64,000 nucleotides of DNA from Methanoculleus bourgensis MS2 (GTDB lineage: Archaea; Halobacteriota; Methanomicrobia; Methanomicrobiales; Methanoculleaceae), in the NCBI RefSeq assembly GCF_000304355.2, contig NC_018227.2:186001-250000 (forward strand), given 5' to 3'. The first letter of the stretch is position 1. Every line of letters begins with the position of its first letter. This document shows, piece by piece, positions 26,706 to 35,163 of this stretch. The translations under genes and the position numbers were made by a program. The notes under the pieces were generated by a model, which was given only the letters and a program-made list of their open reading frames with translations, had not been told where the DNA came from and ran no database searches.

Positions 26706-27647
26706 CTACAGCCACCCTTTCCGGTTGATGGCCACCGCGAGGAGGATGGAGACGATCAGGGAGAGGATGATGATAATAAGGAACCCGTAGGGTTCGTCCT
26801 GCAGGGGGACCGGGACGTTCATGCCGAGGAAACTTGCGATCATCGTCGGGATGGCGAGGATGATGGTTATCGAGGTGAGGAGTTTTAGGACGTTGTTGAA
26901 GTTGTTCGATATGATCGAGGCGAAGGCATCCATCGTCTCCGAGAGGATCGTTGAGTAGGTGTTTGCCATCTCGATCGCCTGCTTGTTCTCGATGATGACG
27001 TCCTCGAGAAGAGCGGTATCCTCCTCGTACATCCGGAGCGGCTGGAACGTCAGGGTCTTGTCGAGGACGATCTGGTTGCTCCTAAGCGACGTCGAGAAGT
27101 AGACCAGGCTCTTTTTGAGATTCATCAGCTGGATCAGTTCCCGGTTCCGCATCGACTGGTTCAGTTCGGCCCCGAGCCGGTCCGAGATCCGCTCGATCTG
27201 GCGCAGGTACTGGAGGAAGTAGGATGCGTTCCGGAAGAGGATCTGCAGCACGAACCGGGTCTTCTTGAACGTGTAGAACAATTTCACCCGCCTGTTTGCG
27301 AAGTCCTCGATGATCGCGTTTTCGCGGAGACAGACGGTGACGATGGTATCGGAGGTGACGATGATCCCGAGCGGCATCGTCGTGTAGAGGATCGTCTGCT
27401 CGGGGTAGGGCACCGGGATATCGATGACGATCAGGGTGACGCCGCCCTCGCTCTCGGTTCGCGGGCGCTCCTCCTCGTCGAGCGCCGCCCTGAGGTAATC
27501 CCCGGGAACGGAGAGCCGGTTTGAGGCCTCCCTGATCTCGTCTGCAGTGGGGTTGATCAGAGAGACCCACGAACCCGGCTCAAACTCTCCCGTCTCCTCC
27601 GTCCGCGGCGCCGGGATCGTTTCAACCGTGTGGTAAATGCGCAACAT
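26706..27647 (-). CDS. corA: CorA-family divalent-cation transporter
   Basis: About 313 residues from the ATG at 27647 (MLRIYHTVETIPAP), preceded on its strand by GAGGAGGAAG; the frame is open to 27770 but the extra 41 residues are Arg/Ser-rich and unlike the family. A large cytoplasmic N-terminal domain and long helices (DRLGAELNQSMRNRELIQLM; MDAFASIISNNFNNVLKLLT) precede two C-terminal membrane spans. The diagnostic GMN loop is present as SFLGMNVPVP near 275, and the protein ends with a basic tail (AINRKGWL). CorA proteins move Mg2+ or Co2+/Ni2+ through a pentameric channel. It follows the CobN-like gene in the same orientation with a 139-base gap, so cobalt or nickel supply to a tetrapyrrole system is a reasonable but unproven idea. 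Confidence 0.92.
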   Translation of the reverse strand: MLRIYHTVETIPAPRTEETGEFEPGSWVSLINPTADEIREASNRLSVPGDYLRAALDEEERPRTESEGGVTLIVIDIPVPYPEQTILYTTMPLGIIVTSDTIVTVCLRENAIIEDFANRRVKLFYTFKKTRFVLQILFRNASYFLQYLRQIERISDRLGAELNQSMRNRELIQLMNLKKSLVYFSTSLRSNQIVLDKTLTFQPLRMYEEDTALLEDVIIENKQAIEMANTYSTILSETMDAFASIISNNFNNVLKLLTSITIILAIPTMIASFLGMNVPVPLQDEPYGFLIIIILSLIVSILLAVAINRKGWL

Positions 27648-27786
27648 CCTGGTCTTCCTCCTCACCTGCGGGGCATAAACCCGTAATAAGGATCTACCGG
27701 TTCTGCGAGATGAATCCTCTGATCGGGCCCGCTCGCCGTCGTCCCGCTGCGGCCGGCCCGGCGGTCTCAAAAAGAGAAGGAGTTCT

Positions 27787-30700
27787 TCACCGCCGCTTCA
27801 GCCAGAACCCGGCGCTTATCGCGCCGATGACAAGAAGAACCAGTATGATGGGGATGAGGGGCGTGCTGGTCGTTGGGTTGGCAACCGCATCCTGCACCTC
27901 CCGCATCACGTGACCGCTCACTTCCTGTGCGGTTTTTGCCATATCGCCAGCCGCCTCATCAATTGTCTTCCCGACCCCCGACGCATCCGTCGTGTTGGTG
28001 GCCTGGTCTCCCGTGCCGGAAGGGATCGGCGTGAATGTAGGGAGCGCCGAAGATGCGGAGGAACGAGAGGAGGAACTCCTGCCGCTGCTCCCAGATTCGG
28101 GCGCCTGGGCTGTGGCGACCTGGTTCTGGATGTAGGCGTCCAGCTGGAGGTTGCCGCAGGTGTGGTGACAGCACGTCACGCCATGGAGCTCCACCGACTG
28201 CTGAAACTCCCGGGCGAGGTGCTGCAGGACTTTGGCTTGTGGGCTCCAGCACCCCATTCTGGCAGCATCCAACATCCTTGCGGTGATCGACTGGTATACG
28301 TAGGGGTTGTGCCCGTTGAAGAACTCCTTCAGGCTGAGGTCGTACTGATCTTTCGCGTATGTCTCGTAAACACTGTTCCACATCTCCTCGGTGATCAGAT
28401 CCGGCATAGTAACATCCCAGATCCACATATTTTCTACAAACGCCTCCATATAGCGGGCTCCGTCGAAGCCGTGCTCCATCATACCACCTATCCATTCGGG
28501 ATTGAGATACCGGGAACGGAGATCGCGACTGAGGAATCGCTGGAGCGTTTCCAGTTTCTGGTTCTGGGCGTCTCGCTGGTTATTGATAGACATATCAGGG
28601 GAGGTTCCGGAGACACTCTTTACCGCCAGGTTCAGCCCTCCAAAGTAGGCCGCAACCATCGGGTGTTCCAGCGTCCCGTAGAGGTTGGATGTCCTGGAAA
28701 AGACTGCGGTATCCACCTCACCCAGGTTTGCACGGAAGACGTCGGTGTACTGCTCCCCCCAGATCGCACTCCCGTAGATATGCCCCATCCGGTTGGTGTA
28801 GAGCTCGGCGAGGTCTTCGGGTTTGCTCCAGGTGTCGGTGGCCCCGGTGGCAGACTGTATCCCCGGGGTATACGAACCCGGTGGCGGGCAGAAGATACGG
28901 GAAACTGCAAGTTCACGTGCTGTCTCCTTATCGTAACCTCTGCTGATGAGGTCCTGGTAGATCGCCTCGGTATGCTCTTTTACGTAGTTAGGCGTTGCGC
29001 CGTCGTCGGCCGCGGCGGCAAGCCGCACTGCTTTGTCGATCAGGAGTAGTTTGCCGGCATACATATCCCGGTATATGCCTGACGTGACAACGAGGACGTC
29101 GATACGGGGACGGCCGAGCTCAGCGCATGGGATGAGTTCCACGTCCTTCACGCGGCCGTATTTGTCGTCCCAGACGGGCCTCACGCCGAGGAGATGAAAG
29201 ATCTCGGCCTCCATGGTTCCCTGGTGGCGTGACGTCTCGACCGCCCAGAGCAGGAAGGCGACCTTGTCGGGATAGGCTCCGTGTGCTGCCATGTGCGCTG
29301 CAAGCAGGTCATCCCCAAGCCTCTGTCCGACCTTCCAAGAGGCCTTCGTGGGGATGATCCGGTCGTCGAAGGTGTGGAGGTTCCTGCCGGTCGGGAGTGC
29401 GTCCGGGTTCCTCACCGGGTCGCCGTTCGGGCCTGGGGGAATGTACTTCGCCTCAAGGGCATCCAGGATGCGGGGTATCTCGATGCTGCAACCCTCGATC
29501 CGGTTCTTGTAGTCCTGCGCGAGATTAAGATCACTGGTGATGTCTGCATGGATGCCGCCCAGGCATGCTGTCTGCGCATCGTCCGGGGACGTTCCGTTGA
29601 TGACCACTTCGGCAAGGAGTGCCAGGCGGGTCTCATCGCCGTTGCCGGTTGCAGCGACGTGCTCAGCAAACGAACTCCCCAGCATCCCGTCTATCATGGC
29701 AACGAGCTGGTCGCCGGCAGGGACTTCGCTGAGCGTGTGGGAGCCGTAGGGCATGAATGTGGTCTTTAGTTCTGTTAAGTATTCGTCCAGGTCATCAACA
29801 AAGGCGTCAAACGCAGCATCATCGCTCTCCAGTGTTTGGAGGTTGGCCCCGAGATCTGTGGCGAGATCAAGATCCCTGAAGGCGGTGATGATATCGGACC
29901 GGTACTCGGCCTTTACCGCCTCGTCAACGACCGTCCGATAGTTCGTGATAGTAGCGTCAAGGTCGGCGAGCGGGCCGTAGAGGCCGGACGGAACGATGGT
30001 CGGGGTCAGGAAGTCGATGATCGCCATGTTTGCGCGGCGCCGGTCAAAGATACCTTCCGCATCCATCGGAAGAACGTGGACGTGTGGCATATCGCCCACC
30101 AGCAGGGCGCCCCAATCGTCGGCTGCAAGTCCCGATTCTTTCCCGGGCATGAGGCAGATATTGCTGAAGATGGAGAAGATTGCATCGGCCTCGTACACCC
30201 GGTCCATGTAGTAGTAGAAGGCCAGATACTGGTGCGTCGGGGGAACTGATCCGTCGTGGTACATCACACTTGTATTCTGGTCCCAGCCCCACATGGGATG
30301 AGGCGCCAGAAGAACGTTGCCGAACTGGATTGTCGGTATAACGAGCGAACGTGTCCCGCCGTTTTCATAGACCATAATCTCGCCCGGGGGCTCGCCCCAG
30401 ATGTCGACCATCTCCTGGCGCTTTGTAGCCGGTAGTTCATTGAACCATGCAAGGTACTGGTCTTCCGGGATAAGGATCACGTCGCCGGCCTCAACGCGGC
30501 GGTTCAGTTCCTCCTGTGCCCAGGTCCCGATGTTGTAGCCTTTTGTGGCCATCAGTTCTGCAAGTTCATCCCGGTTGGGGAGCGGTTCGGAGCCGAGATC
30601 GTAGCCACGCTCTTTCATCGCACCCAGCAGTGCCGAGAGACTTGCCTGTGCATCAAGGTAATAGTCGATATCCGCACCGACTATGGCTTTCCCGGCCTCT

Positions 30701-32550
30701 TCGCAGTAATAGGGGATGACGATCTTCTTCTCTGCATTGCCGGTCCGGTGCAGGCTCGCCCAGCCGAGGGTGCGCTCCGTCAGCCATGCCACCTGGTCGT
30801 CGAACGGCTTGTAATAGGGTTCGCCGGTGACGGAATCAGATTCCGTGCCTGCTATGACGACGGGTTCGATGACACCGTCGAGTTCCGCCATAAGCAACTG
30901 GTATGCCTGCTCCGGCCCGACACCGTGAGGACTCTCCCTCCAGGTCGTCTCATTGACGTTGTAGAAAAGCCTGACGGCGTTGAGCACGGGGACGTTGAGG
31001 TACTTCAGATTCTCGATCCCCTGCTCCGGATCCTTGTAATCAAGTCGGGATCCCTTTGAGATGAGAACGGCCGCATCGATGAGTACCTCGCCGTTATCGA
31101 GGAAATATCCAATCTGAACCGGGTCCTTGTAGTGGTAGGTAGCCACGATAACGTTGGCACCTTCACCCTCAAATGACCGGATCAGAGCATCGATCATCGG
31201 ACCGTCCCTGTTTATATACTTATAGTCGCCGGTGATGATGCCGACGGTCGGTCGTGTCGCATCGTATCCGCCGGAAGCGGTGTACCAGTCCAGATACTCC
31301 GCCGACGTGGCAAAGATCTGGGGCGTATCAGGGTGATAGATGCCGTACACGGGCCGCTTTTGGGGGGGTGCCACATTTGCTGTAATATTACAGTAAGTGA
31401 CCCCGATATAGCGTGCAAGGTTATTGAAGTTCACATCTGAAGGATACTCCAGGTACTCGGTGATCTCAGTTACGGCCGGATTGGACAGGTCGATGGTATG
31501 CAGGTTGTAACTCTGCACGAGCGGCCCGCAGGCGATGACAACACTCCCGTTACCCCGCGCATCCAGTACGGTATCGCGTATGGCCTCGATGACCGGCGCA
31601 CCTAGGTTTGAGAGGAGGATGACGTCGTTTCCATCGAGACTGAATGAGAGATCCTCGTTTGATACACCCAGATATGCGGAGATATCCATTACGGACTGAA
31701 TTGCGGGTTCTCTGGAGGTTGACACCATGCTCGACACCTCAGATGGGCGGGAGAAGACGCACGCGATTCTCGGCCTGCTGGGCGGCGGGATGGGGTCTTC
31801 AAGGTCATGGTTTGCGTTGTAGATGCGGTTGTCCAGAAGAAGGAGGAGCTGTTCGAGGTTTGCCTCCCCGTCGTAGAGCCAGTATCTTTCGAGAACTTCG
31901 TCTGCGGGGGCGCCGAAGGCCATACCTTCAGGGAGGTCGTAGGTGATCACCGTGGCGTTCTTACCGGTTGTACCGTTGATATGCTCAGCGGTCTCATTGG
32001 CGATGGACGCTGCAAAGATGAGCGGGTCGCCGGAGAAATCGTGCGAGATCGCTTCTTCCTCAGAGAAAAGAGAGACATTCAGCGGGACGCTCCCGGTTAC
32101 GTTTGCGATCGCCGCCCGTCTCTGGCTGTCGCCTGTGACGATCGCGATTGTGTTCTCCACAACGCTCTCATGCACCGGCTCGGTCGCGTTCCCTTCACCA
32201 GCAGGAGTTCCGGAGTCTTCCAGCAGGAGCGGGTCGCCGGCGGTTGCTGTCGGGATTGGGGTCACTGTTGTGTTCCCGGTTTCGGGAGGTGTGGACTGCG
32301 ATTCCTCTTCGTCAGGGATCGGCGTCTCTTCTCCCTCTTCAGGGGCCGCAGGCTCCTCTATTGAGGCCGCTTCCGGCGTTGACAAAGTTTCAACCGGACC
32401 CGATGTCTCGAGCCCGCTCGTTTCATTCAGCGCTGTTCCGTTCCCGGCCGGTTCCGCGGCGTCTTCCCCTGCCGCAGGGGCGACCAGGAGCAGGACGATC
32501 ATAATCAGCGCACATAGCCAGTATAACTGGCTTTTTTTCGTAATTCTCAT
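27787..32550 (-). CDS. Surface-anchored CobN/HmuS-like metallochelatase
   Basis: A 1587-residue protein. Residues 1-28 form a signal peptide (basic MRITKKSQ, hydrophobic LCALIMIVLLLVAPAAG). An acidic, Pro/Thr/Glu-rich spacer with many N-x-S/T sites runs to about 140. The CobN/magnesium-chelatase-H core fills about 140-1490; recognisable blocks are HPMWGWDQNTSVMYHDGSVP, the SGIYRDMYAGKLLLIDKAVR region, RMGHIYGSAIWG and NPEWIGGMMEHGFDGARYM. A Ser/Thr-rich linker (SSGRSSSSRSSASS) leads to a C-terminal span (IPIILVLLVIGAISAGFWL) and KRR. The protein should therefore face outwards, fixed in the cytoplasmic membrane. CobN in cobalamin synthesis is cytoplasmic and uses ATP with CobS/T; this one resembles HmuS, the CobN-like haem dechelatase of Bacteroidetes. 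Partners lie upstream, beyond an IS110 element. Confidence 0.88.
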   Translation of the reverse strand: MRITKKSQLYWLCALIMIVLLLVAPAAGEDAAEPAGNGTALNETSGLETSGPVETLSTPEAASIEEPAAPEEGEETPIPDEEESQSTPPETGNTTVTPIPTATAGDPLLLEDSGTPAGEGNATEPVHESVVENTIAIVTGDSQRRAAIANVTGSVPLNVSLFSEEEAISHDFSGDPLIFAASIANETAEHINGTTGKNATVITYDLPEGMAFGAPADEVLERYWLYDGEANLEQLLLLLDNRIYNANHDLEDPIPPPSRPRIACVFSRPSEVSSMVSTSREPAIQSVMDISAYLGVSNEDLSFSLDGNDVILLSNLGAPVIEAIRDTVLDARGNGSVVIACGPLVQSYNLHTIDLSNPAVTEITEYLEYPSDVNFNNLARYIGVTYCNITANVAPPQKRPVYGIYHPDTPQIFATSAEYLDWYTASGGYDATRPTVGIITGDYKYINRDGPMIDALIRSFEGEGANVIVATYHYKDPVQIGYFLDNGEVLIDAAVLISKGSRLDYKDPEQGIENLKYLNVPVLNAVRLFYNVNETTWRESPHGVGPEQAYQLLMAELDGVIEPVVIAGTESDSVTGEPYYKPFDDQVAWLTERTLGWASLHRTGNAEKKIVIPYYCEEAGKAIVGADIDYYLDAQASLSALLGAMKERGYDLGSEPLPNRDELAELMATKGYNIGTWAQEELNRRVEAGDVILIPEDQYLAWFNELPATKRQEMVDIWGEPPGEIMVYENGGTRSLVIPTIQFGNVLLAPHPMWGWDQNTSVMYHDGSVPPTHQYLAFYYYMDRVYEADAIFSIFSNICLMPGKESGLAADDWGALLVGDMPHVHVLPMDAEGIFDRRRANMAIIDFLTPTIVPSGLYGPLADLDATITNYRTVVDEAVKAEYRSDIITAFRDLDLATDLGANLQTLESDDAAFDAFVDDLDEYLTELKTTFMPYGSHTLSEVPAGDQLVAMIDGMLGSSFAEHVAATGNGDETRLALLAEVVINGTSPDDAQTACLGGIHADITSDLNLAQDYKNRIEGCSIEIPRILDALEAKYIPPGPNGDPVRNPDALPTGRNLHTFDDRIIPTKASWKVGQRLGDDLLAAHMAAHGAYPDKVAFLLWAVETSRHQGTMEAEIFHLLGVRPVWDDKYGRVKDVELIPCAELGRPRIDVLVVTSGIYRDMYAGKLLLIDKAVRLAAAADDGATPNYVKEHTEAIYQDLISRGYDKETARELAVSRIFCPPPGSYTPGIQSATGATDTWSKPEDLAELYTNRMGHIYGSAIWGEQYTDVFRANLGEVDTAVFSRTSNLYGTLEHPMVAAYFGGLNLAVKSVSGTSPDMSINNQRDAQNQKLETLQRFLSRDLRSRYLNPEWIGGMMEHGFDGARYMEAFVENMWIWDVTMPDLITEEMWNSVYETYAKDQYDLSLKEFFNGHNPYVYQSITARMLDAARMGCWSPQAKVLQHLAREFQQSVELHGVTCCHHTCGNLQLDAYIQNQVATAQAPESGSSGRSSSSRSSASSALPTFTPIPSGTGDQATNTTDASGVGKTIDEAAGDMAKTAQEVSGHVMREVQDAVANPTTSTPLIPIILVLLVIGAISAGFWLKRR

Positions 32551-32654
32551 ACGTTAGCCTCTTCCTTTCCCGGAGCCGCCTGATGCGGCCGGGCATTTAT
32601 TAAGATTAATTTTAGATAGATCAAGTACGCTTGCTTATTAATAAGCGTTACGTC

Positions 32655-32880
32655 TTTGGGCGGTAGAAGGGGCTAATTTCGGGTAAAAAAACCACATGAT
32701 GCCCGTGGGGCCACAGGCATACCGGATTAAAATAGTTGGGTGGCCATTTCTCATGGGGTAGTGAAGGCTGACCCCTTTTTGGGACCTGATCCCGTGAAAA
32801 AAACTAACCAAGCCATCGTTTCGGAAGCATACCTGCATCATCGAATGCGTATACGAAAAGGCTCCTGAAGCATTTTGGAT
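32655..32880 (+). ncRNA. Candidate IS110 bridge RNA
   Basis: The left end contains several stable hairpins within 120 bases: ATGCC-C-GTGG-GG-CCAC-A-GGCAT at 32699-32720, GGGG...CCCC at 32755-32775 and GGGA-CCTGA-TCCC at about 32780-32792. IS110-group bridge RNAs are structured RNAs of about 150-250 nt in this position, with internal loops that pair with target and donor DNA. I see the structure and the position; I cannot assign the loops or the ends, so this is an inference from family knowledge. Confidence 0.4.
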
Positions 32881-32905
32881 CTACCCCACCAGTCACTGAG
32901 GTGTT

Positions 32906-34189
32906 ATGAAGGAACTAACCAAGGTGTGTGGAATCGATGTCCATAAGATGTTTCTCCAGGTTTGCATTCTCTCGCGATCTGGAGAATACTCCCAGCACCG
33001 TTTCCACAACACTCCTCATGGGATTCTCGCACTAAAAGACCTTGTGCTTGCTGAAGGGTGTGAGGTCGTTGCCATGGAATCGACCGGGATCTACTGGTAT
33101 CGCCTCTTTCTGGAACTCGAGTCAGATATCCGGACGATCGTTGCCAACGCGCGCCAGATCAAGAGTATCCCGGGGCGCAAGACGGACATGAATGATGCCC
33201 GATGGATTGCCGAGCTCGCTCTCCACGGGTTGATCCGGCCTTCCCGGATCTTTCCCCGGCGCGATCGTGAGTTCCGGGATCTGACCCGCAACCGGGAAAC
33301 ACTGGTGAGAACCCGGACAACCATCAAGAACCGGATTCATAAGATCCTGGATAGTGCCGGTATCCGCCTGAACGTAGCGCTGAAAGACATCTTCGGGAAA
33401 TCGGGTCGTCACTTGCTCGCCGGCATCGCTGAGCAGAAGGATCTGGAGGCCACCCTCGCGACTATCCCCTCACCCCTGATTCTCCGCCGTGCTGATCAAC
33501 TCCGAGAGATCCTCCAGGATAGCCCTCTCTCTCCTACCCAGCTGCATCTCCTCACGACCCAGTTGCACCTGCTTGAGGAGATTGAGGAGAAGATCGCTCA
33601 TCTGGATGAGCTGATCCTTGCCTCACTCGAGGATTCCCAGATGGAGGCACTCCCGATTTGTACCTCGGTGCCGGGGATCAGCATCACTGCGGCGACAACT
33701 ATTCTCGCAGAACTGGGTGATGTCCGGGACTTCTCATCTGCGGATCGTCTGGTTTCCTGGGCGGGACTGGCACCATCAGTCTATCAATCTGCCGATACCC
33801 TGGTGTGTGGCAAGATCACAAAACAGGGGTCAAAGAGTCTCCGCTGGATCCTGGTGCAGGTGGCCCAGGCGGCAAGTCGGACTACGGATACCGTCTTCTC
33901 CCGCTTCTTCCGGCGTATCGCCTTCCGAAGGGGGCGGAATAAGGCAATTGTCGCTCTTGCCCGGAAGATCCTCACTATCCTCTGGCATCTCCTGGTGAAC
34001 CGAGAACTCTACGTCGAACCGGGTGTCCAGAGAGTGCGGAAACTCCCGGCACGCGCCACCTTGTCGAAGATCTCGATCGATGATGCGACCGAGATCCTGT
34101 TGAACGCGGGGTACCGAATTTACTCGCCCGAGAGCCAGAAGTCGGCCGGCAAGGGGGTGGGGGCAAAGAGGGCCACCCATCCCCTTTAA
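32906..34189 (+). CDS. IS110-family transposase (DEDD recombinase)
   Basis: A 427-residue intact recombinase. The N-terminal RuvC-like DEDD domain has its four acidic residues: D11 in VCGIDVHK, E58 in VVAMESTGIYWYRL, and D94 and D97 in KTDMNDARW. The C-terminal Transposase_20 domain begins near ICTSVPGISITAATTILAEL and holds the catalytic serine region GKITKQGSKSLRW (Ser about 309). Together these two domains form the composite active site of bridge-RNA-guided IS110 recombinases. There is no stop or frameshift, so the enzyme could be active. It is on the strand opposite to the cobN/exbB-type genes it separates. Confidence 0.95.
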   Translation: MKELTKVCGIDVHKMFLQVCILSRSGEYSQHRFHNTPHGILALKDLVLAEGCEVVAMESTGIYWYRLFLELESDIRTIVANARQIKSIPGRKTDMNDARWIAELALHGLIRPSRIFPRRDREFRDLTRNRETLVRTRTTIKNRIHKILDSAGIRLNVALKDIFGKSGRHLLAGIAEQKDLEATLATIPSPLILRRADQLREILQDSPLSPTQLHLLTTQLHLLEEIEEKIAHLDELILASLEDSQMEALPICTSVPGISITAATTILAELGDVRDFSSADRLVSWAGLAPSVYQSADTLVCGKITKQGSKSLRWILVQVAQAASRTTDTVFSRFFRRIAFRRGRNKAIVALARKILTILWHLLVNRELYVEPGVQRVRKLPARATLSKISIDDATEILLNAGYRIYSPESQKSAGKGVGAKRATHPL

Positions 34190-34207
34190 CATTTTCATAC
34201 GAAAGGG

Positions 34208-34549
34208 TTATTCATCTTCGCTTCCATCATCGGGGACGTAGATGATCTCACCGTTCTCCAGGCGGTAAGCCGTGCCCATGCGGCTGCCCTGACCCCCGGC
34301 GAGTTCCTCGGTCATATTCAGCACCTTGAGCGTCTTTCCTTCCTTGATGATGATCTGCATATTCGGTTGTCCTGGGTTTTTCACGACTGTGAGATCCGAT
34401 TCGTCGTCGAGGAGTTCGGGAACGTTGTAGGAGGCGACAAGTGCGACCAGGAGAGCGACGGCAAAGACCATGGCGACGTCAAAGAGGTTAGCGACGCCGG
34501 AGAGGGGATCCTCGTCCTCGTCGTCGAGGATGATGCGGCGTCTTCTCAT
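34208..34549 (-). CDS. DUF2149 ExbD/TolR-like membrane protein (HmuV-like)
   Basis: A 113-residue protein with a short cytoplasmic N-terminus (MRRRRIILDDEDEDP), one membrane span with an aspartate at its start (NLFDVAMVFAVALLVALVAS, Asp about 24) and a small external domain. ExbD, TolR and MotB share this plan, the aspartate being the proton-carrying residue. DUF2149 is the family of HmuV in the Bacteroidetes hmuYRSTUV haem operon, as I recall. Its ATG overlaps the end of the ExbB-like gene by four bases (34546-34549). The IS110 element begins within 18 bases after its stop, so co-transcription with the CobN-like gene is now probably lost. Confidence 0.85.
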   Translation of the reverse strand: MRRRRIILDDEDEDPLSGVANLFDVAMVFAVALLVALVASYNVPELLDDESDLTVVKNPGQPNMQIIIKEGKTLKVLNMTEELAGGQGSRMGTAYRLENGEIIYVPDDGSEDE

Positions 34550-35163
34550 GCCACCATCCTCACCACGTATTCCATATCACTTAAGTCCTGCAGGTACCAC
34601 CGGCGCTTCGTCAGCATAACGGCATAGGCGATACCTCCGGCAAACAGCCCGAGCACTGTCGTGCTGAATGCGATGACTAGGTTGGACGCCAGAGCCTCAA
34701 TGTTCCCTGATGACAGGCCCATCAGTGCGGGGCCGAGGGGTATCAGCGTACCCATGAGCCCGAGCATGGGGGCTGTCCGGGTCAGGATCTTGAGCCGCTC
34801 CAGTTCGGCCGCAATGCGTATCTCGTAGTCCTGGAGGAGTTTTTCTGACTCTATCGAGAACCGGTCGTCACCGAGAAGTTTTGCAAGGTCGCCGATGAAC
34901 GACCCAAGGAACGGGTTTGACCCGGATGCTGCCAGCGTCTCAGCTGCATCATCATATGATCGCGTCTCGAGGAGCGCCCGGGCATCCCGGCACCCGGCCC
35001 TGAGCCGCCCGGGGTCCCATGTTCTTCCCGAGTACTCGGAGATAAACTGGCCGAGGGCTGCCAGTGCCCAGACAACGAAGGCAAGGAGCAGGATGATTGC
35101 AGGGTAGAGTAACGCCCCGGATATGGTGAACATGGTCTCCATGATCAATGCTGATAGATCCAT
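34546..35163 (-). CDS. MotA/TolQ/ExbB-type proton channel protein (HmuU-like)
   Basis: A 205-residue protein with three membrane spans: residues about 15-38, 125-150 (TAPMLGLMGTLIPLGPALMG, the conserved TolQ/ExbB Ala/Gly-rich segment) and 160-190 (NLVIAFSTTVLGLFAGGIAY, with the usual Thr residues lining the pore), and a cytoplasmic loop between the first two. This is the ExbB/TolQ arrangement. With the ExbD-like partner encoded next it should make a proton-driven motor or energy transducer. In Gram-negative bacteria such units drive outer-membrane processes through TonB; archaea have no outer membrane or TonB, so the device must act on something else, most plausibly the anchored CobN-like protein. 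Start codon overlaps the stop of the DUF2162 gene (TAATG) behind a strong GGAGGGAG site. Confidence 0.9.
   Translation of the reverse strand: MDLSALIMETMFTISGALLYPAIILLLAFVVWALAALGQFISEYSGRTWDPGRLRAGCRDARALLETRSYDDAAETLAASGSNPFLGSFIGDLAKLLGDDRFSIESEKLLQDYEIRIAAELERLKILTRTAPMLGLMGTLIPLGPALMGLSSGNIEALASNLVIAFSTTVLGLFAGGIAYAVMLTKRRWYLQDLSDMEYVVRMVA

Larger units (their letters stand above)
32600..34207 (+). mobile_element. IS110-family insertion sequence between the CobN-like gene and its partners (outer limits approximate)
   Basis: The transposase gene is flanked by a long non-coding left end and a very short right end (at most 18 bases before the DUF2149 stop codon at 34208). IS110-group elements have this asymmetry, with the bridge RNA in the long left end. 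Exact termini cannot be fixed: the 22-base palindromic stretch ACGCTT...AAGCGT at 32628-32649 and the matching words ATACGAAAAGG (32850) and ATACGAAAGGG (34197) are candidates. The family makes no terminal inverted repeats and usually no target duplication. Confidence 0.7.

Noticed and set aside
27910-29049. A 379-residue open frame on the plus strand
   Set aside because: Antisense to the CobN-like gene and without family features.
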